Of a stretch of DNA of 64,000 nucleotides, positions 53,529 to 62,676 are shown in pieces. Origin of the DNA: Paracoccus sp. (in: a-proteobacteria) (lineage in GTDB: Bacteria > Pseudomonadota > Alphaproteobacteria > Rhodobacterales > Rhodobacteraceae); contig NZ_JAUNTW010000012.1 in assembly GCF_030538495.1 (NCBI RefSeq), positions 1-64,000 on the forward strand, read 5' to 3'. A model generated the notes under the pieces. It saw only the letters and a program-made list of their open reading frames with translations. It made no database searches and was not told the origin of the DNA. The position numbers and the translations under genes are program-made. Each line of letters opens with the position of its first letter. Positions within the stretch are counted from its first letter, which is position 1.

Positions 53529-54727
53529 TGGAACGGGTCGATGCGCTGATCATCGGCGCAGGCCCTGCGGGCCTGATGGCGGCCGAGGTTCTGGCCGCGC
53601 CCGGTCGTCGCGTCGTCGTGGCCGAGGCCATGCCGACGCCCGCGCGCAAATTCCTGATGGCGGGCAAATCCGGGCTGAACCTGACGCGGGATCAGGACTG
53701 GCCGGATTTCGTGTCGAATTTCACCGGCGGAACCGGGGCGCTGCCCCGGACCCCGGGATATTTTTGCACAGAAGATAACTATGGTCCCGCGCAGGTCATG
53801 GATTGGGCGCGGGGCCTGGGGATTGATCTGTTCACCGGATCGACGGGGCGTGTTTTTCCGGTGGGGATGAAGGCGTCGCCTCTGTTGCGGGCATGGCTGG
53901 CGCGGCTGCGGTCGCAGGGTGTCGATCTGCGCGTTCGGTGGCGGTGGGTTGGCGGCGCGTTTCGGTTCGACACACCGGACGGGATGCGGGCGATTGCGCC
54001 GCGCGTATGTGTGTTGGCGGTGGGCGGGGCGAGTTGGCCCCGGTTAGGGTCGGATGCCGCCTGGGTGCCGGGTCTGGCTGCGCAGGGTGTTGATATTGCG
54101 GATTTTCGTCCGGCGAATATGGGGTTCCGCGTGGATTGGTCGCCGCATATGGCGGGGCATTTCGGCGCTGCGGTCAAGGGTGTGGCGATCCGTGTCGGCG
54201 ATCAGGTCAGCCGGGGCGAATGGGTGATCAGCCGCCACGGGATTGAGGGGGGCGGCGTTTACGCGGTCGCCGCCGCGATGCGGGACGGGGCGGCGGCGGC
54301 GGTTGATCTGGCCCCGGATCTGTCGGTGGATGCGTTGGCTGCGCGGTTTGCGCGTCCGCGGGGGAAATTGTCGCGTGGCAATTGGCTGCGTCGCGTGCTG
54401 GGCGATCCGGTGCGGGTGGCCTTGGTGCAGGAATGGGGCAGGGATTTTCCTGACACGCCAATGGGTTGGGCTGTGCTGGCGAAATCGCTGTCCTTGCGTC
54501 ATTCCGGGCCGTTCGGGTTGGAACGTGCGATTTCATCCGCGGGCGGCGTGACCGATGCCGCGCTGACGCCGGAACTGGAGTTGCGCGCGCTGCCGGGGGT
54601 CTTTGCCGCCGGGGAAATGCTGGACTGGGAGGCCCCGACCGGCGGCTATCTGTTAACCGGCTGTCTGGCGACAGGGCGGATGGCGGGGCAATCCGCGCTT
54701 AGGCATTTGTTAGGGAATTGCGGCTAA
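53528..54727 (+). CDS. BaiN/HI0933-like FAD flavoprotein carrying an in-frame repeat insertion
   Basis: A flavoprotein of 399 residues. It starts with the FAD dinucleotide-binding motif IIGAGPAGLMAAE (8-20) and ends with GGYLLTGCLATGRMAG, both typical of the NAD(P)/FAD oxidoreductase family related to BaiN. Between SNFTGG and the conserved PAQVMDWARG, the DNA at 53733-53777 is a complete copy of the dispersed hairpin repeat, read in frame (encoding GALPRTPGYFCTED at about residues 69-84). The frame is kept, so the protein may still function with a 15-residue loop. Confidence 0.88.
   Translation: MERVDALIIGAGPAGLMAAEVLAAPGRRVVVAEAMPTPARKFLMAGKSGLNLTRDQDWPDFVSNFTGGTGALPRTPGYFCTEDNYGPAQVMDWARGLGIDLFTGSTGRVFPVGMKASPLLRAWLARLRSQGVDLRVRWRWVGGAFRFDTPDGMRAIAPRVCVLAVGGASWPRLGSDAAWVPGLAAQGVDIADFRPANMGFRVDWSPHMAGHFGAAVKGVAIRVGDQVSRGEWVISRHGIEGGGVYAVAAAMRDGAAAAVDLAPDLSVDALAARFARPRGKLSRGNWLRRVLGDPVRVALVQEWGRDFPDTPMGWAVLAKSLSLRHSGPFGLERAISSAGGVTDAALTPELELRALPGVFAAGEMLDWEAPTGGYLLTGCLATGRMAGQSALRHLLGNCG
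53733..53777 (+). repeat. dispersed repeat (long form) inside a coding sequence
   Basis: GC hairpin CCGGGGCGCTGCCCCGG followed by ACCCCGG and the core ATATTTTTGCACAGAAGATA. It matches the intergenic long-form copies at 11512-11559 and 59950-59996 apart from orientation and small changes. It spans 15 codons without a stop. Confidence 0.85.
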
Positions 54728-54776
54728 TCTGGGGGCGAATCGCTTTGGATGCATTATGACCCTGTTTCTGATCCTG

Positions 54777-55364
54777 TTATGCTTGTGTGGCCCGCTGATA
54801 GGCGGGGCGGGCGCGCATCTGGTCCAGATAATTCGACAGCCGCGATTCGGTGATCGGGAACCGCGCCGTCAGCGCCCAATCCAAACAATGCGTCAAGATA
54901 ATATCCGGCACTGTCAGGTGATCGCCCATCAGAAACCGACCTTCGCCCATCCGGTGAATCAGGGTTTTCTGGCTGGTTTCAAATTCCCACCGCAGCGTGT
55001 TTTTGATCGCGGAAAGCCGCATTTCTTCGGGCAGGATAAAGCTGTGGCGCGCGGCCAGCCACAGCGCCGCGTCAAATTCGTCCAGCAAAAACTGGGTCAA
55101 ACTGTCCTGACGCGCGCGGTCCAGCGTCCCGGCGGGGCAGGTCATCTGCCCGTGCTTATCCGCCAGATAGGTCAGAATCGCCGTCGAATCGGTGATCGGC
55201 GTGCCGTCGTCAATCAGAACCGGCACTTTGCCGGTGGGGTTGAACTGGACCACGCCTTCGGTCCGGGGGGTGGCGGGGATGTGGCGATAGGGCTGGCCCA
55301 ATTCGTTCAGCATCCACAACACGCGGAACGCGCGGCTTTTGCCCGTGCCGATGACGCTATACAT
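54777..55364 (-). CDS. glutathione S-transferase family protein
   Basis: A 195-residue GST. The N-terminal thioredoxin-like domain shows FNPTGKVPVL (cis-Pro) and TDSTAILTYLAD, and the C-terminal helical domain shows GRFLMGDHLTVPDIILTH. Substrate unknown. It lies 21 bases after the SLT-like lipoprotein gene on the same strand. Confidence 0.92.
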   Translation of the reverse strand: MYSVIGTGKSRAFRVLWMLNELGQPYRHIPATPRTEGVVQFNPTGKVPVLIDDGTPITDSTAILTYLADKHGQMTCPAGTLDRARQDSLTQFLLDEFDAALWLAARHSFILPEEMRLSAIKNTLRWEFETSQKTLIHRMGEGRFLMGDHLTVPDIILTHCLDWALTARFPITESRLSNYLDQMRARPAYQRATQA

Positions 55365-55385
55365 CCATCCCCCCTTTGGCCCCCA

Positions 55386-55970
55386 TCAGGCGCGGCGGCA
55401 CGATGCCAGTTGCACCCGATACATTTCGGACCGCGACCCGACCTGAGACGCCACGCGCAGCAGCCACGGTTTGCTGTTATGGCTGCCGCGCGAATAGCCG
55501 CCCCGGCCTTCGTGATAGGCCAGATATTGCCGCCCGGCGTCGTGTTTCGACAGGCCCAGCCGTTGCTGGCTGCCATGCATATACCAGCCCATAAAATCGG
55601 TCGCGTCACGGATATTATCGCGCTGCGCCCGACGGTTGCCCGTGTCGCGCTGATATTCTTCCCATGTCGCGTCCAGGGCCTGGCTGTAACCATAGGCGCT
55701 GCTTTGGCGGCCAATCGGGATCACGCCCAGCGCATATTGATGCGGCGTGCGCGCATTGCCGATAAAGCGCGATTCCTGATACATCGTCGCCATCTGCACA
55801 TGCACCGGCACGCCCCATTTCGCCTGAGTCCGCTGCATCGCGCGGAAATAGGCGGGCCGTTCCGCCGCAAAGGCACAGGCGTTGTCCATATTGCGCGGCG
55901 CGCTGTAATTTCCGCCGCCACCACAGGACGCAACAAGACCCACAATGGCCAGTCTCAGCAGCCAGTTCAT
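55386..55970 (-). CDS. SLT/lysozyme-like lipoprotein
   Basis: A protein of 194 residues with an N-terminal lipobox VASC (Cys16) after a short hydrophobic stretch, so it should be a membrane-anchored periplasmic lipoprotein. The core resembles lytic transglycosylases: MYQESRF with Glu66 as likely catalytic acid, then AYGYSQAL and YLAYHEGRGGY. It probably acts on peptidoglycan. The start at 55970 is set by the lipoprotein signal. Confidence 0.85.
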   Translation of the reverse strand: MNWLLRLAIVGLVASCGGGGNYSAPRNMDNACAFAAERPAYFRAMQRTQAKWGVPVHVQMATMYQESRFIGNARTPHQYALGVIPIGRQSSAYGYSQALDATWEEYQRDTGNRRAQRDNIRDATDFMGWYMHGSQQRLGLSKHDAGRQYLAYHEGRGGYSRGSHNSKPWLLRVASQVGSRSEMYRVQLASCRRA

Positions 55971-56049
55971 TCTGCCCTCGATTATCTGCTCTCGTTTTTT
56001 AGACATCTTACGGGAAATCACGCCAAGGTGAAATGCACAAAGCCTGCGA

Positions 56050-57522
<1,473 letters not shown>

Positions 57523-57533
57523 CGCACCCCCCT

Positions 57534-57556
57534 TATCTTCTGTGCACAAATATCCC
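57534..57556 (-). repeat. dispersed repeat core between ModE-like gene and glpK
   Basis: Minus-orientation core TATCTTCTGTGCACAAATAT then CCC, without the GC hairpin. It lies 11 bases upstream of the glpK start codon, so it forms the leader of glpK. Confidence 0.75.
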
Positions 57557-57573
57557 CGCCGGAGGCATCCGCA

Positions 57574-57954
57574 CTATCCCCCCGCGCCCCCCGCACCATC
57601 AGGGCGCAACAGCGCGTTCAGCGCCTGCAAATGATCGGCCCCCGCATCCCGCAACAGCGATTCTAACGCGCGGTAATGCGCCAAAACGGCCTGCCCGGTC
57701 GGGGTCACGCTGGCACCGCCGCCGCCCGTGCCGCCGCGACTGCTGTCAATCACCGGATCGGCAAAGGCGATGTTCATTTCCTCAACCAGCGTCCATGCGC
57801 GCTTATAGCTCATGCCCATTTCGCGGGCGGCGGCGGAAATTGACCCCAGCCGGTCGATGCGCGCCAGCAATTCCGCCTTGCCCGGCCCCAGGATCAGCGG
57901 CGAATCATATTCCAGCCGCAATTTGATGCGCAGCCGGGGGCCGGTGGTGGTCAT
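57574..57954 (-). CDS. ModE-like winged-helix regulator (DNA-binding domain only)
   Basis: A 126-residue DNA-binding protein equal to the N-terminal domain of ModE. The helix-turn-helix reads GSISAAAREMGMSYKRAW, and RGGTGGGGA forms the wing. It lacks the C-terminal molybdate-binding Mop/TOBE domains, so molybdate sensing is doubtful. The start at 57954 is set by MTTTGPRLRIK. No mod transporter genes are nearby. It is divergent from the thiolase gene. Confidence 0.88.
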   Translation of the reverse strand: MTTTGPRLRIKLRLEYDSPLILGPGKAELLARIDRLGSISAAAREMGMSYKRAWTLVEEMNIAFADPVIDSSRGGTGGGGASVTPTGQAVLAHYRALESLLRDAGADHLQALNALLRPDGAGGAGG

Positions 57955-58083
57955 GGATGCCTCTTGCGTTATTCCGATGCACCATAACGCATTGCGCATC
58001 GCGCTGCAATTTCAACCGGGATTATTCCTTGCGACCCATGCGCGCGGGGCTATGGTGGTGCGGACCAAAACGGGGGAGTGGTT

Positions 58084-59262
58084 ATGTCCAGCAATGAAAT
58101 CGTGATCCTGTCGGGCGCGCGCACGGCGATTGGCGGCTTTGGCGGCAGTCTGGCAGGGGTCCCGCCCACGGAACTGGCCCGCATCGTGACGCAGGCCGCG
58201 ATCGAACGCGCGGGTCTGACGCCGGACCAGATCGGGCAGGTGGTCTTTGGCCATGTGCTGAACACCGAACCGCGCGATATGTATCTGTCGCGGGTGGCGA
58301 TGCTGGATGCGGGCGTGCCCGAGGAAACCCCGGCGATGAACGTGAACCGCCTATGCGGGTCGGGGGTGCAGGCGGTGGTGTCGGCCACGCAGGCGCTGAT
58401 GCTGGGCGACGCCGATTTCGCCATAGCCGGGGGCGCCGAAAGCATGAGCCGCGCGCCCTATGCCATGACCTCGGCCCGGTTCGGGGCCAAGATGGGCGAT
58501 CAAAAGGTGCTGGACATGATGACCGGCGCGCTGACCTGCCCGATGGGAACCGGGCATATGGGCGTGACGGCGGAAAATGTCGCGGCTGAATACGGCATCA
58601 CGCGTCAGGCTCAGGATGATTTCGCGCTTGAATCGCAACGCCGCGCGGCGGCAGCGATTGCGGCGGGCCATTTCCGCGATCAGATCGTCCCGGTTGAGGT
58701 GAAAGCCCGCAAAGGCATGGTCGCCTTTGACACCGACGAACACCCCAAGGACACCAGTCTGGACCAGCTCGCCGGACTGCGCCCGGTGTTCCAAAAAGAC
58801 GGCAGCGTGACAGCAGGCAATGCCAGCGGCATCAATGATGGCGCGGCGGCGATTGTTCTGGCGCGCCGCGACGCCGCCGAAGGTGCGGGCCTGACGCCGC
58901 GCGCGCGGATTACGGGCTATGCGATTGCGGGCGTGCCGCCGCGCGTGATGGGGATTGGCCCCGTGCCTGCGGTGCGGGCTTTGCTGGAAAAAACCGGCCT
59001 GACGGCGGGGGATTTCGACGTGATCGAATCGAACGAAGCCTTTGCCGCCCAAGCTTTGGCCGTGACGCAGGAACTGGGGCTGGACCCGGCGCGCGTGAAC
59101 CCCAATGGCGGCGCAATTGCGCTGGGCCATCCGGTCGGAGCAACGGGCGCGATCCTGATCGTCAAGGCTCTGGCTGAATTGGAGCGCACGGGCGGCAAGC
59201 GCGCCCTGATCACCATGTGCATCGGCGGCGGTCAGGGCATCGCGCTGTCCATCGAACGGTGA
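58084..59262 (+). CDS. acetyl-CoA C-acetyltransferase (beta-ketothiolase)
   Basis: A 392-residue thiolase. Cys91 in NRLCGSGVQ is the acyl-binding nucleophile, His349 is in [10 protein letters not shown], and Cys379 in CIGGGQG completes the active site. Predicted to condense or cleave acetoacetyl-CoA; phaB or fatty-acid genes are not adjacent, so the pathway is open. The start follows a GGGGGAGTGG ribosome binding site. Its stop overlaps the next gene's GTG start (GTGA). Confidence 0.93.
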   Translation: MSSNEIVILSGARTAIGGFGGSLAGVPPTELARIVTQAAIERAGLTPDQIGQVVFGHVLNTEPRDMYLSRVAMLDAGVPEETPAMNVNRLCGSGVQAVVSATQALMLGDADFAIAGGAESMSRAPYAMTSARFGAKMGDQKVLDMMTGALTCPMGTGHMGVTAENVAAEYGITRQAQDDFALESQRRAAAAIAAGHFRDQIVPVEVKARKGMVAFDTDEHPKDTSLDQLAGLRPVFQKDGSVTAGNASGINDGAAAIVLARRDAAEGAGLTPRARITGYAIAGVPPRVMGIGPVPAVRALLEKTGLTAGDFDVIESNEAFAAQALAVTQELGLDPARVNPNGGAIALGHPVGATGAILIVKALAELERTGGKRALITMCIGGGQGIALSIER

Positions 59263-59861
59263 CGCATCGGATTTCGATAACGGGGGATGGCGGGCCACGG
59301 CTGGCCATCCTGCTGTCGGGATTGCGGTATTTCTGTGACCGCCCCCTGCTGGCGGGGGCGGGGCAGGTGATGCGTGATCACGGTCACGATCTGGCGCAGG
59401 TTGATTTTGGCTATGCCGATGATCCTGATTTCATGGCCCTGCCCGAAGGCGACCAAATCGCGCGCATCCACGCCGATGGCTGTGCGGTCCTGGACCATTG
59501 CCGCACGCAGCGACCGGGCGCGGCTGTGACGATCATCGGCAAATCGCTGGGGACGATTGCGATGGCGGGCATGGTCACGCGAGGTCTGCCAGATGACACC
59601 CGGCTGGTGTGGCTCACGCCATCCTTGCGCGGCACCGGGCTGGCGCGGATCATCACAGGGGCGGGCGTTCCGGCCTTGAGCCTGATCGGAGATCGCGACC
59701 CGTCCTATGCCGACAGCCGCGCCCCCGAATATCGCGCGGCGCGGCATTTGACCCATATTGAAATCGCGGGCGCCGATCACGGATGGGATGGCGTGGATGG
59801 GCGCGATGTTTTGACGCCCGCCTTGTCGACTCTGCGTGCTTGGGTGAGGCGCGCGGGTTGA
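59259..59861 (+). CDS. predicted alpha/beta-hydrolase
   Basis: A 200-residue protein with a GTG start that overlaps the thiolase stop. The nucleophile elbow reads IIGKSLGTIA, a likely acid is in the GDRDPSY segment, and a likely catalytic His is in GADHGWD, so an alpha/beta-hydrolase triad can be drawn. Family and substrate unknown; coupling to the thiolase suggests an acyl-CoA or ester hydrolase (inference only). Confidence 0.75.
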   Translation: MTHRISITGDGGPRLAILLSGLRYFCDRPLLAGAGQVMRDHGHDLAQVDFGYADDPDFMALPEGDQIARIHADGCAVLDHCRTQRPGAAVTIIGKSLGTIAMAGMVTRGLPDDTRLVWLTPSLRGTGLARIITGAGVPALSLIGDRDPSYADSRAPEYRAARHLTHIEIAGADHGWDGVDGRDVLTPALSTLRAWVRRAG

Positions 59862-59911
59862 CAGCGGGCAGGGGGGCCAGCCCCCCATCCGCGTTCCGCG
59901 GATTCCCCCCC

Positions 59912-59934
59912 GGGATATTTTTGCACAGAAGATA
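59912..59934 (+). repeat. dispersed repeat core, plus orientation
   Basis: GGG then ATATTTTTGCACAGAAGATA, preceded by a C run. It forms an inverted pair with the copy at 59950, with 15 bases between them, just after the hydrolase gene. Confidence 0.8.
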
Positions 59935-59949
59935 GGCGGACGGCGTTTT

Positions 59950-59996
59950 TATCTTCTGTGCGCAAATATCCCGGGGGTCCGGGGGCTGGCCCCCGG
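59950..59996 (-). repeat. dispersed repeat with GC hairpin (long form), minus orientation
   Basis: Core TATCTTCTGTGCGCAAATAT then CCCGGGGGT and the hairpin CCGGGGGCTGGCCCCCGG. Together with 59912-59934 it would fold into a long stem. Confidence 0.8.
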
Positions 59997-60027
59997 CGGG
60001 CGCGGGACGCACAGCCGGTTTTGCAAT

Positions 60028-60215
60028 ATAAAACGGGCTGTCCAGATCAGACAGCCCGCGAGATCCACGGAGATGGTCCGGTTAGGGATGGAAAATCCGC
60101 CCGGTTCCCAATCAGGGTTTACGACCCTTGGGGCTGCCCTTAGGTCACGGCCCCCCTGACTGTTCCGACACCTCTCTCCACTATCACTCTAGACAATGGA
60201 CCACCTCCTTTCACA
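60028..60215 (-). ncRNA. candidate small RNA or leader with mini-ORF
   Basis: On the minus strand a perfect Shine-Dalgarno sequence AAGGAGGTGG (60201-60210) is followed 4 bases later by TTG and an 18-codon frame (60196-60140, MSRVIVERGVGTVRGAVT), then a small AGGGT/ACCCT hairpin, and finally a 9-bp stem CGGGCTGTC / GACAGCCCG (60034-60058) followed by TTTT. It lies downstream of the YhhQ gene. TTGACA at 60256-60261 could be a -35 box but a good -10 is missing. No known RNA family is recognised. Confidence 0.4.
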
Positions 60216-60268
60216 CGTGTTGCCGTTGATAGCAGGGTGACACAGTGGCGGAATCTGTCAATGCAAAT

Positions 60269-60862
60269 TTATATGACAGGGCGCAACAAATAGCGGGTGA
60301 TGTATTTGAAAGGCACAAGGGCCAGTATCACCAAGGCCAGTTTCAGCATCCAATCCGCCACGGCCAGCGACACCCACAGGGGCGCGTCCGGGCCCATGCC
60401 GATCAGCGGGACGACGTCGTTCGCCCAGCCCGTGTTGTCGTCATGGGGCAGGGCGGCGGAAAAGGCGATGCCGAAAAACATCGCCGTATCCACGGCCGAT
60501 CCGATCACGGATGACGCCAGCGGCGCGCGCCACCAACGACCGTCGCGCAGGGCGTTGAACACCGATACATCCAGCAGCTGCGCCACCAGAAAGGCCAGAC
60601 CTGACCCGATCGCGATGCGCAGCGTGGTGGCCTCCAGCCCCGCCGCCACGATGGACGACAGCACGCCGACGACAAAACCGGCCAGCACAACCCGCCGCGC
60701 CGCCGCCGCGCCATAGACGCGATTCATCACATCGGTGACCAGAAACGCAAAGGGATAGCTGATTGCCCCCCAGGTCAGCCAGTCACCCAGCATAAATTGA
60801 ACAAGAATATTGGACGCCACGACAATCGCGGCCATGGCAAGAATGCCGGGCAGATAACGCAT
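60269..60862 (-). CDS. YhhQ-family queuosine precursor transporter
   Basis: A 197-residue membrane protein with about six helices, of the VUT/YhhQ family that imports queuosine precursors such as preQ0 or preQ1. Characteristic are FAFLVTDVMNRVYG and VASNILVQF near the N-terminus and the VFNALRDGRWWRAPL segment. The start at 60862 is the only suitable ATG. It has its own promoter (60919-60947) and a leader of about 50 bases; I cannot recognise a preQ1 riboswitch in it. Confidence 0.9.
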   Translation of the reverse strand: MRYLPGILAMAAIVVASNILVQFMLGDWLTWGAISYPFAFLVTDVMNRVYGAAAARRVVLAGFVVGVLSSIVAAGLEATTLRIAIGSGLAFLVAQLLDVSVFNALRDGRWWRAPLASSVIGSAVDTAMFFGIAFSAALPHDDNTGWANDVVPLIGMGPDAPLWVSLAVADWMLKLALVILALVPFKYITRYLLRPVI

Positions 60863-60918
60863 TTGGATTTCCGTTTTACAAGGTTGCGGAAGAACTCGGC
60901 CCTTTATGGGCAGCGCGG

Positions 60919-60947
60919 GCCATAGGGGGCGGTTCGCGCTTTGTCAA
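60919..60947 (-). promoter_or_regulatory. predicted promoter of the YhhQ gene
   Basis: TTGACA (60942-60947), a perfect -35 box, and TATGGC (60919-60924) 17 bases away on the minus strand, placing transcription start about 50 bases before the gene. Confidence 0.6.
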
Positions 60948-60952
60948 TCGCG

Positions 60953-61840
60953 TTAGTCGAGGCGCAGGCGGTATTCCACAATCTCGGTCCGTTGGATGCG
61001 CAGAAAATTATCGTCGGAAATCAGCGTGATGCGCAGCCCAGTGCCGTCATCCCAGACCGAGATTCCTTCCAGATTGTCGAACTGCATCGGGTGGGTGGTC
61101 AGCAGGATTTCGTCATCCTGCACCCCATCATCGGTCAACTGCATCCGCCGGATGCGCGAGGCAAAGCCCAGCAGCCCCCGAAAATCGCGTTCCAGCACAT
61201 ACAGCCAGCCATCCGGCCCGAAATCCGCGCCTGTTATCAACCAGTTGTCGTCCCGGCGAATCTCAGCCACGCGCGCCCAGCGGTCGCCGTCACGCGCCAG
61301 AACGGTGAAAGGCGTCGCCGCATTGGCGGACCCTTCGGGAATCGCAATCAGGGTGCCGTCGCGAATCGCCAAAGCCTCGATCCCGGTATTCACATCCATC
61401 CCTGGCAGGCGCGGCAGGTGGGGCGTGGCAATCGCGCGGTCATGAGGATCGTCATAGCCGACAATGCGGTGGTCGCCTTCAAAGCTGATCCAGATGCGGC
61501 CGTCATCGCCAATGGCGATGCCTTCGCTGTCGCCGCGCGTATCGGGGGGCAGGGGGTGGCCCCAAATATCGCGCAAATTGGCGATGTCGTCGATGGTCAG
61601 GCCGGTGATGCGGCCCGTATCATCGCGCGCGATTGTGCCGCGAAACAGATGCGCACGGTCGGTCACGGCGTGGAACCGGCTGCCGTCTTCGGTGACCTCA
61701 ATCCCCGAAAAACCGCCAAAATTCGGATCCGAATCGCGCCAGATATAGGTGCCGATATGGTCCAGAACCGCGCCCGCACAGGCTGGCGCGGCGAACAGGA
61801 TCGCCGCAATCAGCGCGGCGAATTGGCGACGGTGTAGCAT
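60953..61840 (-). CDS. exported phytase-esterase-like protein (COG4246 type)
   Basis: A 295-residue protein with a signal peptide (about residues 1-22, ending ACA) and a repetitive beta-propeller-like body: GGFSGIEV, DSEGIAIGDDGRIWISFEGDHRI, NTGIEALAI, DNLEGISVW. This resembles the family described as esterase-like activity of phytase. The substrate is unknown; periplasmic location is likely. The start at 61840 lies inside the end of mepA (31-base overlap). Confidence 0.85.
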   Translation of the reverse strand: MLHRRQFAALIAAILFAAPACAGAVLDHIGTYIWRDSDPNFGGFSGIEVTEDGSRFHAVTDRAHLFRGTIARDDTGRITGLTIDDIANLRDIWGHPLPPDTRGDSEGIAIGDDGRIWISFEGDHRIVGYDDPHDRAIATPHLPRLPGMDVNTGIEALAIRDGTLIAIPEGSANAATPFTVLARDGDRWARVAEIRRDDNWLITGADFGPDGWLYVLERDFRGLLGFASRIRRMQLTDDGVQDDEILLTTHPMQFDNLEGISVWDDGTGLRITLISDDNFLRIQRTEIVEYRLRLD

Positions 61841-62676
61841 TGGCTTGGCAGATCGCTCATCCGATAGGTGCGGGGGTGGCGATAATTGGGGTCGGGCGGT
61901 GTCGGTTTCACGCGGCTGGGATTGGCGCGGTTGTTGATCCATTCCTGCGCCTCGGCGCAGCCATCCCCGGCGGGGGGCGCGTCCTGGCGGCGGCAGATCG
62001 ACCCCTGCGGGCAGGCCATGCGGACGTGGAAATGGAAATCATGCGCGTTGATCGGGCGCACCTTGCGCAGCCAGCTGCGGTCGCCCCGCTCCATCTGGCA
62101 CATGGCGACCTTGGCCACCGGGTCCACCAGAATACGTTCCACCCGCGGATCACGGGCGGCGGCGCGCATGATCTGAAAATGCCCCTGCGTCCAGTTGTTC
62201 GACAGCCCCAGCCCGTTGCGGGCCACCACCGACACGGATGACAGGTTTTCGCGCTGTTGCCGCGACAGGTTCAGCGATGAGGGCGGCAGCATCCAGATGT
62301 CGGCATCCAGCCCGATCTGATGGCTGGCATGACCCGAGGTCATCGGCCCGCCGCGCGGCTGGCTGATGTCACCGATATACAGCCCCTGCCAACCGGCCTG
62401 CTGAGCCGCGCGCGACAGCCCGATCAGAAAGTCGATCATCACCGGATGCCCCCAATGACGGTCCCGCGACAGGCGCATCGCCTGCCAGCTGGGGCCGCTT
62501 TCGGGCAGTTGCACCATGCCCTGCGCGCAGCCTTGGCTGTAATATCCGATGGACACGGCCGGTCCCTGTGACGGGGTGCGGAAACTGCCGAAAACGTCTT
62601 TGGCCAGCGGGTCGGCGGCGACGGGCAGGGCCATGCCCAGCATCATCGCGGCGGCGGTCAGGGTTTTTCGGATCAA
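61810..62676 (-). CDS. mepA: penicillin-insensitive murein endopeptidase
   Basis: A 288-residue periplasmic metallo-endopeptidase that cuts peptidoglycan cross-links. A signal peptide (about residues 1-21, ending VAA) precedes the LAS-type zinc site: His116, His119 and Asp124 in SGHASHQIGLDAD, with a late HDFHFHVRM. Paired cysteines fit an exported enzyme. The start is the TTG at 62676, which overlaps the MFS stop (TTGA) and follows GGAGAGG. The longer upstream frame belongs to the MFS gene region and is rejected. Confidence 0.9.
   Translation of the reverse strand: MIRKTLTAAAMMLGMALPVAADPLAKDVFGSFRTPSQGPAVSIGYYSQGCAQGMVQLPESGPSWQAMRLSRDRHWGHPVMIDFLIGLSRAAQQAGWQGLYIGDISQPRGGPMTSGHASHQIGLDADIWMLPPSSLNLSRQQRENLSSVSVVARNGLGLSNNWTQGHFQIMRAAARDPRVERILVDPVAKVAMCQMERGDRSWLRKVRPINAHDFHFHVRMACPQGSICRRQDAPPAGDGCAEAQEWINNRANPSRVKPTPPDPNYRHPRTYRMSDLPSQCYTVANSPR

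Larger units (their letters stand above)
59862..60268. other. gene-free region with paired repeats and a candidate small RNA
   Basis: About 400 bases. It contains two inverted copies of the dispersed repeat (59912-59934 and 59950-59996), then a minus-strand candidate transcript (60028-60215) with a strong Shine-Dalgarno sequence and a terminator-like hairpin. No conventional gene is present. Confidence 0.7.

Noticed and set aside
60196..60215. Plus-strand sequence resembling the 16S rRNA 3' end (anti-Shine-Dalgarno) as a ribosome decoy RNA
   Set aside because: The similarity is fully explained by a strong Shine-Dalgarno sequence on the other strand; no further rRNA similarity is present.
60863..60918. 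preQ1 riboswitch upstream of the YhhQ transporter
   Set aside because: The leader is about 50 bases and I cannot find the conserved loop and A-rich tail of preQ1-I or the layout of preQ1-II. A covariance-model scan would be decisive.
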